From an uncultured bacterium (GTDB lineage Bacteria > Verrucomicrobiota > Kiritimatiellia > PWTM01): 64,000 nt of DNA. Within the stretch, counting starts at the first letter, position 1. Each line of letters opens with the position of its first letter. The notes under the pieces were generated by a model. It saw only the letters and a program-made list of their open reading frames with translations. It had not been told where the DNA came from and searched no databases. Position numbers and translations under genes: made by a program. Location of the stretch: assembly GCA_938010045.1 (NCBI GenBank), contig CALLFZ010000003.1, positions 124,001 through 188,000 on the forward strand, read 5' to 3'. Below are positions 49,849-59,043 of this stretch, in pieces.

Positions 49849-52409
49849 ATCAAACTCTTCTCATCGTCGAGTCGCCCGCAAAGGCGCGGACGCTCTCGCG
49901 GTTGCTTGGCCGCGGGGTGACTGTGCGCGCCTCGATGGGGCACGTCCGGGATCTGCCCAAAACGGAATTCGGTGTGGACATCGAGGGCGGCTTCCGGCCG
50001 AAGTATGTGGTGATTCCCTCCCGCGCGAAGATCGTGCGCGAACTCAAGGCCGCCGCGAAATCGGCCTCGACAGTCGTGCTCGCGCCCGATCCCGACCGCG
50101 AAGGCGAAGCGATCGCCTGGCACTTGCGCGAGGTGCTCGGCTCCGGCTCGAAGGGACCGGAGTTCGTTCGCGTCAGCTACCACGAGATCACCGAGCGCGC
50201 GATCCGGCAGGCGCTCGCGGCGCCGCGCGACATTGACATGGCGATGGTCAACGCCCAGCAGGCCCGCCGCATTCTCGACCGCATCGTCGGGTACCGCGTG
50301 AGCCCCTTTCTGCGCCGTCGAATCGCGGGGGCCGCCAGCGCGGGTCGCGTACAGACTGCGGCGCTGCGTCTCGTCTGCGACCGCGAGAAAGAAATCCTGA
50401 ACTTTCGCCCGGAGGAGTTCTGGGTCATCGGCGTTCGCGCCGCGAAACAGGTCGAGCCCCGCGCGCTGTTCGTGGCGCGGCTCGCGAAGATCGCCGGCAA
50501 AACGCCGAACCTCCGCACCGCCGAGGAGGCCGAGGCGGTGCGGCGCGAGCTCGACGATCGCCCGCTGCGCGTCGCGAAGATCGAGCGTAAGACGGTCGAG
50601 CGCCGCGCGCCTCCCCCCTTTGTGACCAGCACGCTGCAGCAGGCCGCCAGCCGCGAGCTGGGGTTCTCGCCCTCCCGCACGATGCGAATCGCGCAGACGC
50701 TCTATGAGGGGGTGGACCTCGGCGACGGCCCCGTCGGCCTGATCACGTACATGCGGACCGACTCGGTCGCGATCGCGGCCGAGGCGCGCGACGCCTGCCG
50801 CCGTTTCATCGCCGAACGCTACGGCGCCGAGTACGTACCCGCAACGCCGAATGTGTTCCGGAGCAAGGCGCACGCGCAGGAGGCCCACGAGGCGATCCGC
50901 CCGACAGATGTCACTCGCACGCCCGAGTCGGTCGCGTCGCATCTAAAACCCGACGAGCGCCGGCTGTACGAGCTGATCTGGCGCCGCTTCGTTGCCTGCC
51001 AGATGGCGCCGGCACGGCTGGCGCAGGTACAGGTGGAGATCGAGGCCGTGCCGCCGGCCGCCGGCCGCTCCATCATCTTCCGGGCGTCGTCGTCGTCGGT
51101 CGAGTTTCCGGGCTATTTAGCCGCCGCGGGAACGGAGGCCGTAGCGGCGCCGACGCCCGCCGCGGAGGGCGAGGAGGAGGGCGAGGAGGCGCAGTCGTTG
51201 CCGCCGCTCGAGGAGGGCGAGCCGCTGGACCGCGTCGGGGACTGGCTGGCCGAACAGAAGTTCACGAAGCCGCCGCGGCGCTATTCGGATGCGACGCTCG
51301 TGCGCGCCATGGAGGAGCGTGGCATCGGCCGGCCCAGCACCTACGCCTCGACTGTCCAATTGCTCTACGACCGACGTTACGTGCGGCGCGAGAAGCGCTC
51401 GATCGCGCCGACCGAGCTCGGCATGGCGGTCAACGACTATCTCGCCGAGCGGCTGCCCGAACTATTTGATATTGGATTCACCGCGGCGATGGAGGAGCGG
51501 CTCGACGAGGTCGAGGAAGGCCGCGTGGACTGGCGGGATATGCTCGGGCGTTTCCACGAGCGATTTCAGACATGGCTCAGCGCCGCACGGGGTGCCGACC
51601 CACATCCCGACGCGACACGCCGGGTGCTGGATCTGCTCGGCCGCGTGAAGGAGTGGATTCCGCCGCGCCAGCCGGGCCGCCGCGCGTTTGATGAACGCAA
51701 GTTTGTCGCATCGCTGCGCCGCCACCTCGACGAGGGGGGTACGCTCACCGAGCGCCAGGCCAGCGTCCTGCGACGCATCGCGTGGACCTACGCAGACCAG
51801 GTACCCGAGCTGGCCGCGTTGCTCAACGAGCTTGGCTGGCCCTCGCCCGCCGCCGAGCCCGCGCCCGCCAGCTCGGCCGATCAAGAGCGCGCCCGGCAGA
51901 TCTTCGCCGCGCTCGAGAAGGTCACCTACGAGCCGGCGCGCCGCGTTCGCGGTCGTTCGTACGACGATGCGAAATTCGTCACCTCGTTGAAACGCCAGGT
52001 CGAACGCGGGCGGCCGCTGAGCGCCCGCCAGCTCCAGGCGCTCGCGCAGGTCGCCCGCCGCTATGGGGTGGTCGCTGCCGACCACGCGCCCCCGACGGCC
52101 GCTCCCGACGACGCGCGCGCCGAAGCACCCCCAACGGCCGAGGAACGCGCGAAACTACTCGCTCTGCTCGAGGCCGGACGCACGATCCGCGATTGGAAGG
52201 CGCCCGTCGAGCGTCGCGGCCGCACCTGGGATGACCGCGCGTTTTTCGAGTCGCTCGACCGTCAGTTCCGGGAGAAGCAGAGGCTCACCCCGCGCCAGCT
52301 GGCCGCGCTGCGCAAACTGCTCGCACGCTACGGGCGGCAGCCGCATGGCGAGGCCGCCGATGCGCCGCCGCCCGGAGAGCCGAAGGAGCGGCCGGCGCGC
52401 GATGATTGA
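49845..52409 (+). CDS. topA: DNA topoisomerase I with unusual repeated C-terminus
   Basis: TopA relaxes negative supercoils through a 5'-phosphotyrosine link. The 854-residue protein has the TOPRIM domain with LIVESPAKARTLSRLLGRG and APDPDREGEAIAWHL (DxDxE), the gate motif NAQQARRILDRIVGYRVSP, the active Tyr302 in GLITYMRTDSV and ERGIGRPSTYASTVQLL near 490. An acidic insert lies near 440-450. Family members usually end in zinc ribbons; here there is no cysteine cluster. The last 260 residues hold three copies of a 60-residue unit (about 592-650, 682-740, 768-829) with consensus like R-x-[FYW]-D-[DE]-x-x-F-x-x-S-L-x-R-[QH] and later L[TS]xRQ. It overlaps dprA and the PHP gene. Confidence 0.95.
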   Translation: MNQTLLIVESPAKARTLSRLLGRGVTVRASMGHVRDLPKTEFGVDIEGGFRPKYVVIPSRAKIVRELKAAAKSASTVVLAPDPDREGEAIAWHLREVLGSGSKGPEFVRVSYHEITERAIRQALAAPRDIDMAMVNAQQARRILDRIVGYRVSPFLRRRIAGAASAGRVQTAALRLVCDREKEILNFRPEEFWVIGVRAAKQVEPRALFVARLAKIAGKTPNLRTAEEAEAVRRELDDRPLRVAKIERKTVERRAPPPFVTSTLQQAASRELGFSPSRTMRIAQTLYEGVDLGDGPVGLITYMRTDSVAIAAEARDACRRFIAERYGAEYVPATPNVFRSKAHAQEAHEAIRPTDVTRTPESVASHLKPDERRLYELIWRRFVACQMAPARLAQVQVEIEAVPPAAGRSIIFRASSSSVEFPGYLAAAGTEAVAAPTPAAEGEEEGEEAQSLPPLEEGEPLDRVGDWLAEQKFTKPPRRYSDATLVRAMEERGIGRPSTYASTVQLLYDRRYVRREKRSIAPTELGMAVNDYLAERLPELFDIGFTAAMEERLDEVEEGRVDWRDMLGRFHERFQTWLSAARGADPHPDATRRVLDLLGRVKEWIPPRQPGRRAFDERKFVASLRRHLDEGGTLTERQASVLRRIAWTYADQVPELAALLNELGWPSPAAEPAPASSADQERARQIFAALEKVTYEPARRVRGRSYDDAKFVTSLKRQVERGRPLSARQLQALAQVARRYGVVAADHAPPTAAPDDARAEAPPTAEERAKLLALLEAGRTIRDWKAPVERRGRTWDDRAFFESLDRQFREKQRLTPRQLAALRKLLARYGRQPHGEAADAPPPGEPKERPARDD

Positions 52410-53265
52410 CCTGCACGTTCATTCGACGTTCTCCGACGGGCAGCATGCGCCGGAGGAGCTCGTCGCCGCCGCCGCTGCCGCAGGTCTCCGCGCAATCGCG
52501 CTGACCGACCACGACACGATTGCGGGATGGCCCAGCTTCGAAGCGGCAGCGGCCGTCGGCGCGCGCGTGCGGGCCGTCCGCGGTGTGGAGGTGAGCGCCG
52601 CCCACTCCGACGGGCCACTCCACCTGCTCGGCTATCTCTTCGACGGCGCCCACGACGAATTGTGCGCGATGCTCGAGCGGCTCCAGCGCGGCCGCGAGGA
52701 TCGCAATCGGCGCATCGCGGAGCGCCTCGCCGCCGTCGGCGCACCCGTGAGCCTCGATGACGTGCGCGCCCTCCACGGCGAGGGCGGTCAAATCGGCCGC
52801 GTGCACTTCGCGCGCGCACTCGTCGCGGCCGGTCGCGTCGCCACGCCGCAAGAAGCGTTCGACCGCTGGCTCGCCCGCGGACGCCCGGCCTACTGCGAGC
52901 GGTTCCGCTTCTCGGCCGCCCAGGTGATTCGGACGGTTCACAACGCCGGCGGACTCGTTGTGCTGGCGCACCCGGGGCTCCTCCGTGTCCCCGAGCGACG
53001 GCTCGAGCGCATCGTGCGCGATCTGGTGACCTGCGGCCTAGACGGCATCGAGGCCATTCACACCCGTCATACGGCCGAGCAGATCGCGCGATTCGTGCAG
53101 CTCGCCGCGCGGTACGGTCTGGTGGCGACGGGCGGCTCGGACTACCACGGGCCGGACGGCAGCAGCGCGCCGCTCGGGGGTACGCTGGGCGGGGTGCAGG
53201 TGCCCGACGAGGTGCTCACCGCGCTCGATGCGCGGCGCGCGCGGCTCAGCGCCCGGTCACCGTAG
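52402..53265 (+). CDS. PHP-domain phosphoesterase (YciV/RNase AM-like)
   Basis: PHP phosphoesterases of this type remove phosphate from 3',5'-bisphosphonucleotides or trim RNA 5' ends. The 287-residue protein begins MIDLHVHSTFSDGQHAPEEL with the first metal motif, then AIALTDHDTIAGW, RGVEVSAAHSDGPLHLLGYL, the AMP-type insert with IGRVHFARALVAAGRVAT, VVLAHPGL and ATGGSDYHG, so all metal-binding motifs are intact. ATG at 52402 lies inside the end of topA; the longer track ORF is out-of-frame topA sequence. Substrate is inferred from family only. Confidence 0.9.
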   Translation: MIDLHVHSTFSDGQHAPEELVAAAAAAGLRAIALTDHDTIAGWPSFEAAAAVGARVRAVRGVEVSAAHSDGPLHLLGYLFDGAHDELCAMLERLQRGREDRNRRIAERLAAVGAPVSLDDVRALHGEGGQIGRVHFARALVAAGRVATPQEAFDRWLARGRPAYCERFRFSAAQVIRTVHNAGGLVVLAHPGLLRVPERRLERIVRDLVTCGLDGIEAIHTRHTAEQIARFVQLAARYGLVATGGSDYHGPDGSSAPLGGTLGGVQVPDEVLTALDARRARLSARSP

Positions 53266-54202
53266 ACGGTGCCGCTCCGGCGGCGAGGTTGGTTGCCATC
53301 GGCCCGATGTACTGCGTCGCGACGACGACGTCATCGAACCAGACCGTCTGCCGCTCGGGCCAGTGCGCGCGCGTCGGGTCGGAGTCGTCCATACCGTAGT
53401 GTTGCAGCCAAAGGCAATTGATCTTCAACTCCGGCGAGAGGCGCCAGCGAAGTCCCTTGAACTCCGCGATGCGGCGTCCCTCCAGCCACATGGCCTGTCG
53501 GCCGTCCGCGCGGTCGGGCGCGGAATTGGCCTCGATCATGAACTCCCAGCACTGCCAGCGATCCAGCGCCGGCACGACGCGGTTCGGGCTCGCTGCCGTC
53601 CCACGCCCGGGGCCCGGCGGAAAAAACAGGTTGCCATAGTAGCGGCCGGTCTTCTGGTCGAGCTCCATGTCGAGAAAGTACGTGTACATGGCCAGCTCGC
53701 CCGGCGGCGGATTCCGCCCCCACGCGAACCAAGGCTCCATGCCCGAGCAGAACCACGTTCCGTCGGGGCGTTGACCCGCCTTGCCGAAGGCGGACCACCG
53801 GTTGGCCGGTGAGTTCGCGAGCAGCGTGACGAAATGGTGCAGATAGCGGTACTCGGGCGAGAACCGCACATAGAACCGGACGAACACTCGGTCGGCACCG
53901 CGGAACCACTTTTTCGCGTCTTGGCCGGTGGTACGGCCGCGAATCATCGTCATTTCGGCGCAGCGGCGCCCGCTGTGGGGGCGAACGTCCGTGATGTTGA
54001 TTTGGCCGCGCACATGGTCCCAACGCTCGAGCGTGCCGGTTTCGAAGTCCTCCACGAAGATCACCGCGGGATGGTTTCGAAGGCCGTCATCGCCCGGATA
54101 ACGCGCGGCCATGCCCGTGGTCGGTTCGGTGGCGATCACGGTGGCCGCAAGCACGCTGGTGCCGGCGACGGTGCCGGCCGCCCATGCTGGGAAGAATGTC
54201 AC
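53246..54202 (-). CDS. Secreted protein with probable concanavalin-like fold
   Basis: The 318-residue product starts with GTG (VTFFPAWAAGTVAGTSVLAA), a signal peptide cut before about ATEPTTG. The mature part has FVEDFETGTLERWDHVRGQI, HSGRRCAEMTMIRG, FVRFYVRFSPEYRYLHHFVT, MEPWFAWGRNPPPGE and QTVWFDDVVVATQYIG. This strand order, with an opening EDFE-G-W and a closing W-DDV, resembles LamG/polysaccharide-lyase-type jelly rolls, but no catalytic residues can be assigned. Its end overlaps the PHP gene by 20 bases in convergent direction. A palindromic repeat lies just eight bases before the GTG. A ThuA gene is upstream on the same strand. Confidence 0.68.
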   Translation of the reverse strand: MTFFPAWAAGTVAGTSVLAATVIATEPTTGMAARYPGDDGLRNHPAVIFVEDFETGTLERWDHVRGQINITDVRPHSGRRCAEMTMIRGRTTGQDAKKWFRGADRVFVRFYVRFSPEYRYLHHFVTLLANSPANRWSAFGKAGQRPDGTWFCSGMEPWFAWGRNPPPGELAMYTYFLDMELDQKTGRYYGNLFFPPGPGRGTAASPNRVVPALDRWQCWEFMIEANSAPDRADGRQAMWLEGRRIAEFKGLRWRLSPELKINCLWLQHYGMDDSDPTRAHWPERQTVWFDDVVVATQYIGPMATNLAAGAAPSTVTGR

Positions 54203-54210
54203 AGCAGGGT

Positions 54211-54225
54211 GTCCAATCCTTGGAC
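54211..54225. repeat. Dispersed palindrome GTCCAATCCTTGGAC
   Basis: The palindrome lies in the 46-base spacer between the ThuA gene and the secreted-protein gene, eight bases before the latter's GTG, where a ribosome-binding site would be expected. No Shine-Dalgarno sequence is seen there. Confidence 0.75.
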
Positions 54226-54248
54226 GGCGGCCCCGCGAGAACGCGTCT

Positions 54249-54995
54249 TCACGGCGCCGCGTCGCGCCGCGCAGCCCAGAGGATCGCCCGCCCGACGAGC
54301 GCCCGGAAAGCGGGATGAGAGTACGCCGTCTCACCATGACCGAGCTGGATGTAGACGACACGCCCGCGGTCCTCCTCGCGCACCCACGCGATCTGCGGGC
54401 TCGCGTTCGGGTGGGTGGTGGTGAGGAGCACGCGCACATCCGGCGCCACCCAGAGGCCGCCGTAGGTCTCGTCGTGAATTACGAAGTCCTCTAGCCCGCG
54501 GGTAATCGGGTGCTCGCGGTCGGCGATGTGGACCGGCACCTGCTCGCCGTGCGAAAAGGTGGATCGGGGGACGTCGCGGCCATCGATCGCCTCGGCTTTG
54601 AGCAGATACTTGCCGCCGATCAGCCGCGCATAGTCCGGGACGTCGGGGTGGGCGGCGATGGAGTGGTGAAGGGCGACGAGTCCAACGCCGCCCGCGATCA
54701 GATCGCGAAACGCGCGCACCTGTTCCGCGGTGCCCGCGCGGGCCATGTCGTAGCGTACAATCACATCGAACTCGCGATGGAGGCCGGGCTTGAGGCGTTC
54801 GAGGGCCTCAGGCAGGCGGGCGATCTCGAGCTGAATGCCCGGCAGCGTGCGCATCGTCTCGAAGAACGCATTGGTTCGAAAACCGTGTCCGCCGTACAGC
54901 AGCAGCGCCCGGACCGGCTCCGCGCCGTCCGCCGGCAACGCCGCCAGCAGCATTCCCGCCACCACGCTCCCGACGCCAACTCCTCGTCGCTTCAT
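54249..54995 (-). CDS. Exported ThuA-domain protein (trehalose utilization family)
   Basis: ThuA-domain proteins have a class I glutamine amidotransferase-like fold and occur in carbohydrate catabolism of PVC bacteria; their reaction is poorly known. The 248-residue protein has a signal peptide (VGSVVAGMLLAALPADGAEP), then RALLLYGGHGFRTNAFFETM, FDVIVRYDMARAGTAEQVRA, GGVGLVALHHSIAAHPDVPD and GRVVYIQLGHGETAYSHPAF, the diagnostic end motif. ATG at 54995 follows GGAGGTCGCC at good spacing. It is followed by the secreted lectin-fold-like gene. Confidence 0.87.
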   Translation of the reverse strand: MKRRGVGVGSVVAGMLLAALPADGAEPVRALLLYGGHGFRTNAFFETMRTLPGIQLEIARLPEALERLKPGLHREFDVIVRYDMARAGTAEQVRAFRDLIAGGVGLVALHHSIAAHPDVPDYARLIGGKYLLKAEAIDGRDVPRSTFSHGEQVPVHIADREHPITRGLEDFVIHDETYGGLWVAPDVRVLLTTTHPNASPQIAWVREEDRGRVVYIQLGHGETAYSHPAFRALVGRAILWAARRDAAP

Positions 54996-55213
54996 CGGCG
55001 ACCTCCGATAAGGGATGCCCGCGGAGATATTGCGACGCGGTGCCAGGTTGTTCAACTCAACTTGTCAACCCCTCCTCGGAACGTCGGGTCATCGGATCCG
55101 CGAAATGCGCGGCGTTCACTGGCGGATCGCCGGCATGGTTGCGGACGTGGGCCGCCCCGTGCGCCGCCGCGGATCGCGGACGGAGGGATGGGGCGGTATA
55201 GTGCCGGCGGGAG

Positions 55214-55627
55214 ATGAGCGGAATGAGCGGAAGAGCGGCAAAGGTCGAACCAGCGGTTCAGATCTCGGTGTTTGTTGAGAATCGACCGGGCGAATTGGCG
55301 GCGATCGCCGCCGAACTGGGCGCGCGGGGTATCAACATCCTCGCGCTCTGTCTCGCCGAGGGTATCGAGCACGGCTATGTGCGGCTGGTGGTGGATCGTC
55401 CGGAGGAGGCCGTCGCGGTGCTTACGGAGCGGCGGCACATGTTCTTCACGCGGGAAGTTGGCCTTGTGGAGCTTGAGCACCAGCCCGGCCGCCTTGGCGA
55501 ACGGCTCGGCGAATGGGGCCGGCAGGGTCGGAACGTGGAATACGCGTACACCGGCGTGACGGCGGAGGGGCGACCCTTCGTGGTTGTAAAGCTCGAGTCG
55601 CCGACTGAAGGTGCTGCGGCTCGCTGA
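55214..55627 (+). CDS. ACT-domain protein
   Basis: The 137-residue product has two tandem ACT modules. The first begins QISVFVENRPGELAAIAAEL and continues RGINILALCLAEG. The second, shorter one begins near EVGLVELEHQPGRLGERLGE. Free-standing double-ACT proteins often bind amino acids and regulate biosynthesis or act as partners of other enzymes. Start is ATG 55214 or the in-frame ATG 55223. It precedes fmt by 13 bases and is probably in the same transcript. The ligand is unknown. Confidence 0.82.
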   Translation: MSGMSGRAAKVEPAVQISVFVENRPGELAAIAAELGARGINILALCLAEGIEHGYVRLVVDRPEEAVAVLTERRHMFFTREVGLVELEHQPGRLGERLGEWGRQGRNVEYAYTGVTAEGRPFVVVKLESPTEGAAAR

Positions 55628-55640
55628 GGGGGGCGGACGG

Positions 55641-56576
55641 GTGCGGATCGTGTTTTTCGGTTCGGGGCAGTTCGCGTGCCCGATTCTCGCCGCGCTGCTC
55701 GAGTCCGCCCCGCACGAGGTGGTGGGAGTGGTCACACGGCCGGCGCGCCCTGCCGGACGCGGGCGGCGGCCGACCCCATGCCCGGTGAGCGCGATGCTCG
55801 GGCCACGGAATGTGCCGATGCGCACGCCGGAGCGCGTGAACGCGCCGGAGGAGGTGGCCGCGATCGCGGAGTGGCGGCCGGACCTCTTCGTCGTAGCGGA
55901 CTACGGCGCGCTCCTGAAGCCCGCGCTGCTCGCGGTGCCGCGCCTCGGAGCGACCAACGTTCACCCATCACTGTTGCCGAAGTACCGTGGCGCGGCCCCG
56001 ATCGCGTGGGCGATCGCGAACGGAGAAACCGAAACGGGTGTGACGATCCAGTTCATGTCCGAGCGGACGGACGCGGGCGACATCATTCTGGCCGAGCGTG
56101 AACCGATCACACCGGAGGATACGGCCGCGACGCTGGAGCCGCGGCTTGCCGCCCTCGGCGCTCAGCTGATGCGCCGGGTGCTCGCGTATTTCGAGCGGCC
56201 GCCCGTGCCTCGGACGCCGCAGGATGAGGCCGCCGCGACGTATGCACCGAGGCTGAGCAAGGAGGATGGACGCCTGGACTGGGCCCGGCCGGCTGAGGAG
56301 TTGCGGAACCGCGTGCGGGGGTTTTACCCGTGGCCGCGCGCGTTCACGTGGCTGCCGGGCTCCCCACCGCGGCGGCTGCAGGTGTTGGCGGCGGCGGTCG
56401 AAGCGGGCGCGGGCGAGCCGGGCGTCGTGCTGGAGGTCGGAGGCACCGGGCTTCTGGTGGCGACGGGCAACGGCGCGTTGCGGTTGCTGCGCGTTCAGCC
56501 GGAGGGGCGCGGTGAGATGAGCGGAGGAGAATTCGCGCGAGGATGCCGGATGTCGGCGGGCGCGAAGCTCGGATAA
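55641..56576 (+). CDS. fmt: Methionyl-tRNA formyltransferase
   Basis: Fmt formylates Met-tRNAi with 10-formyl-THF for translation initiation. The 311-residue protein starts with GTG (VRIVFFGSGQFACPILAALL) after GAGGGGGG. It has VVTRPARPAGRGRRPTPCPV (tRNA-contact loop region), LFVVADYGALLKPALL, NVHPSLLPKYRGAAPIAWAI (catalytic Asn/His), TDAGDIILAE and a C-terminal OB-type domain ending GGEFARGCRM. The end matches the family, and it overlaps the convergent TPR gene by 82 bases. In most bacteria fmt follows def; here it follows an ACT gene. Confidence 0.94.
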   Translation: MRIVFFGSGQFACPILAALLESAPHEVVGVVTRPARPAGRGRRPTPCPVSAMLGPRNVPMRTPERVNAPEEVAAIAEWRPDLFVVADYGALLKPALLAVPRLGATNVHPSLLPKYRGAAPIAWAIANGETETGVTIQFMSERTDAGDIILAEREPITPEDTAATLEPRLAALGAQLMRRVLAYFERPPVPRTPQDEAAATYAPRLSKEDGRLDWARPAEELRNRVRGFYPWPRAFTWLPGSPPRRLQVLAAAVEAGAGEPGVVLEVGGTGLLVATGNGALRLLRVQPEGRGEMSGGEFARGCRMSAGAKLG

Positions 56577-59017
56577 CTGGCTGCGCCGGGACTGGGCATC
56601 TCGAGCGGTTCGGCGTTGTCCTCCTCGGGTTCCTCCTCGGCTTCGGAAAACGGCGGGGCGGCCAGGGGGGTGAGCCGTCGCAGCTCCCGCTCGCGCCGCC
56701 GTTCGATATCTTCGGCTTGCCGCCGCAGCGGAACGAGGTCCACGCCGCGCTGTTCGAGTTTGGCGCGGATCGTGTCGTTCGTGGACTCGAGCACCCACGC
56801 GCGTGACCAGTAGCCGATGGCCTCCGCCTCGCGGCCGAGTCGCGCGGCGACGTCGCCGAGGTGGTCGAGCACGGTCGGGTCCTCCTCGGGCAGCGCGGCG
56901 AGGGCGCGCCGCAGTTCCGTTTCCGCCTCGGCGTAGCGGCCCTGCTGGTAATAGATCCAGCCGAGGGTGTCGAGGAAGGCGCCGTTGTTGGGCTGGCGCC
57001 GGAGCGCCTCTCGTACGTAGTGCAGGGCGGTATCCAACCGTTCGCCGCGTTCGGCCCACATATAGGCGAGGTAATTCCACGCCTCGGCGAGGTCGGGGTT
57101 CATTCGCAATGCCGTTTCGATCCGTTCTTCCGCCTCGGCGCGCCGCCCCATGCGTTCGAGCGCGTTGCCATAGGAGAAGTGGAACTGCTCGGTGAGCAGA
57201 TCGGCGCCGTTCTCGATCTGCAGCGCACGGGCCTCGGCTTGGGCAAACATCTCGACGGCGCGCTCGAAGCGTTCGGTCATCAGCGCGTGCACAGCGTGGT
57301 ACATGGGCACCAGTGGATCGTCCGGCCACAGCCGGGCGAGTTCGGTGAACGTCGCCTCTGTGGGTTCGTGGTCGCGCAGACGACGCCCGATGTCGTAGGC
57401 GAGACGCACAAACAGATCGACCGCGGTCGGCGGTGGGTCCCAGATTTCGGCGAGGCGGCGCGCGGCGAGGGCGGCGCGGTCCTGATACTGCAGCGCCAGC
57501 GCCTGCTCAATTTTCACGAGCAGCCGGCCGCGTACGTCTTCGGCGGGAAGGCGCGATTCGATCTCCTCATAGGTGCGGAGCGCCTCGGCGAAACGACGGT
57601 CGAGCATCAACAGCGTTGCGCGGGCGCGCAGGAGAGCGGGGTGATCAGGCAAGCGTTGGAGCCCTTCCTCGAGCCTCCGGTGCGCAGTCTCGGCGCGCCC
57701 CTCCTCCCAGTCCAGCGCAGCGAGCCGCACATACGGAGCTGCGTCTGCCGGACCTTCGGCACCCACCAACGCCTCCAGTTCCGTGCGCCCAGCCTCGGTC
57801 TGGCCCATCGCGAGTCGGAGTTCGGCGAGCACATGACGCACGAGACGGCCGACGGCGGGATCCGAGCGCAGGGATTCGAGGCGGCGGATCACATCGTTGG
57901 TGTTGCCGTGGGCGACGAGGCGTTGCGCGAGCCGCGCGCGGACGGCCATGTCATCTTGCGGCAGCCGTCCGAGGGTCCGCACCGCCTCCTCCACATCTCC
58001 GAGCAGGAGCAGGGCGCGCCCGAGGGTGGCGATCCCGCGCCATGGCGGCGGGTTCTGTTCGGCGAGCGGGCGCAGCAAGGCGGCAGCGCGTTCCTGATCT
58101 CGTTTCGCCGCGGCCGGATCCGCCGCCCGTTCCGCCCTTTGGAGCAAAGCCTCCGCGTGCGATACGGTCCAGCGAGGGTCGCCCTGTGCGCTCATAGTCT
58201 CGAGCACGGCGATGGCCGCATCGGTCTCGTTGCGGGCGAGACGAAGCCGGACCAGTCGGGTCGCGATGTCGGGTTGGCCGGGGTCCCGTCGCCAGAGCGT
58301 GTCGAGGATACGCAGCGCCGCGTCGGGATCCCCCAGCGCCACATACACGTCGGCGGCCATGCGCATCGCCTCCGGTGAGTTGGTGGCGAGGCCGACGATC
58401 GAATCGAGCATCGCGCGGGAATCGTGCGCGAGGGGCGAATTCGTCTCGGCCGTGCGGTATCTCGAGGCGAGGCGACCGGCCGCACGGATCAGCTCCGGCG
58501 GCGGCGGTGCGGCGGCCGCGGTGCGGCGCAACACCGCGAACGCCTCACGAGGCTGATTCTGGTCCGCCCGCAGTTCGGCCAGCAGCGCCGCGAGCTCGGC
58601 ATCGGCGGGACGGCGAGCCAATCCGGTTTCGAGCACGCGGGCGCCGTCGTCGTATCGGCCCTGGGTCGCATAGATCACGGCCAGCAGCGTGACGATGTCT
58701 CGATGACCCGGATGCCGGCGCTGGAATTGCTCAAGCGTCGCGAGCGCGGCCGGTACGTCGCGGCGACTCCACTGTAACCGCGCGAGATCCCGGACCGGCG
58801 CCGCCGCCGAGGGGTCAAGTTCAATTGCGCGCCGCAGCCGTTGCTCCGCTTCGATGGGCGCCTCGTTGCCCAGCGCGAGCACGGCTGAACCGTAGGCCGC
58901 CAACGCCGCCGGATCGGGCTGGCGGAGACCGCTCGGTGGGGAGGCGCACCCGGCGATCCATACAGTCGCCGTCGTCGCGATCGCGCAGATCCACGGCCCC
59001 GTGGGAATGGAGCTCAT
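56495..59017 (-). CDS. Large TPR lipoprotein
   Basis: The 840-residue product has a lipoprotein signal (ICAIATTATVWIAGCASPPS; lipobox IAGC) and then tetratricopeptide units along most of its length. Examples are EAEQRLRRAIELDPSAAAPV, ALATLEQFQRRHPGHRDIVT and, near the end, a well-conserved run with NPDLAEAWNYLAYMWAERGE and GAFLDTLGWIYYQQGRYAEA. The C-terminal 70 residues are charged and Pro-rich. Such proteins commonly sit on the inner face of the outer membrane and scaffold secretion or envelope complexes. Start 59017 is chosen because the lipoprotein signal begins there. Its 3' end is antisense to the end of fmt. Confidence 0.85.
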   Translation of the reverse strand: MSSIPTGPWICAIATTATVWIAGCASPPSGLRQPDPAALAAYGSAVLALGNEAPIEAEQRLRRAIELDPSAAAPVRDLARLQWSRRDVPAALATLEQFQRRHPGHRDIVTLLAVIYATQGRYDDGARVLETGLARRPADAELAALLAELRADQNQPREAFAVLRRTAAAAPPPPELIRAAGRLASRYRTAETNSPLAHDSRAMLDSIVGLATNSPEAMRMAADVYVALGDPDAALRILDTLWRRDPGQPDIATRLVRLRLARNETDAAIAVLETMSAQGDPRWTVSHAEALLQRAERAADPAAAKRDQERAAALLRPLAEQNPPPWRGIATLGRALLLLGDVEEAVRTLGRLPQDDMAVRARLAQRLVAHGNTNDVIRRLESLRSDPAVGRLVRHVLAELRLAMGQTEAGRTELEALVGAEGPADAAPYVRLAALDWEEGRAETAHRRLEEGLQRLPDHPALLRARATLLMLDRRFAEALRTYEEIESRLPAEDVRGRLLVKIEQALALQYQDRAALAARRLAEIWDPPPTAVDLFVRLAYDIGRRLRDHEPTEATFTELARLWPDDPLVPMYHAVHALMTERFERAVEMFAQAEARALQIENGADLLTEQFHFSYGNALERMGRRAEAEERIETALRMNPDLAEAWNYLAYMWAERGERLDTALHYVREALRRQPNNGAFLDTLGWIYYQQGRYAEAETELRRALAALPEEDPTVLDHLGDVAARLGREAEAIGYWSRAWVLESTNDTIRAKLEQRGVDLVPLRRQAEDIERRRERELRRLTPLAAPPFSEAEEEPEEDNAEPLEMPSPGAASYPSFAPADIRHPRANSPPLISPRPSG

Positions 59018-59043
59018 CGCCGGCCGGCGGAGCCCAGGCGCGG

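Noticed and set aside
53246-54439. 397-residue version of the secreted protein
   Set aside because: The first 79 residues are Arg/Ser-rich sequence out of frame with the ThuA gene; the signal peptide begins at the GTG at 54202.
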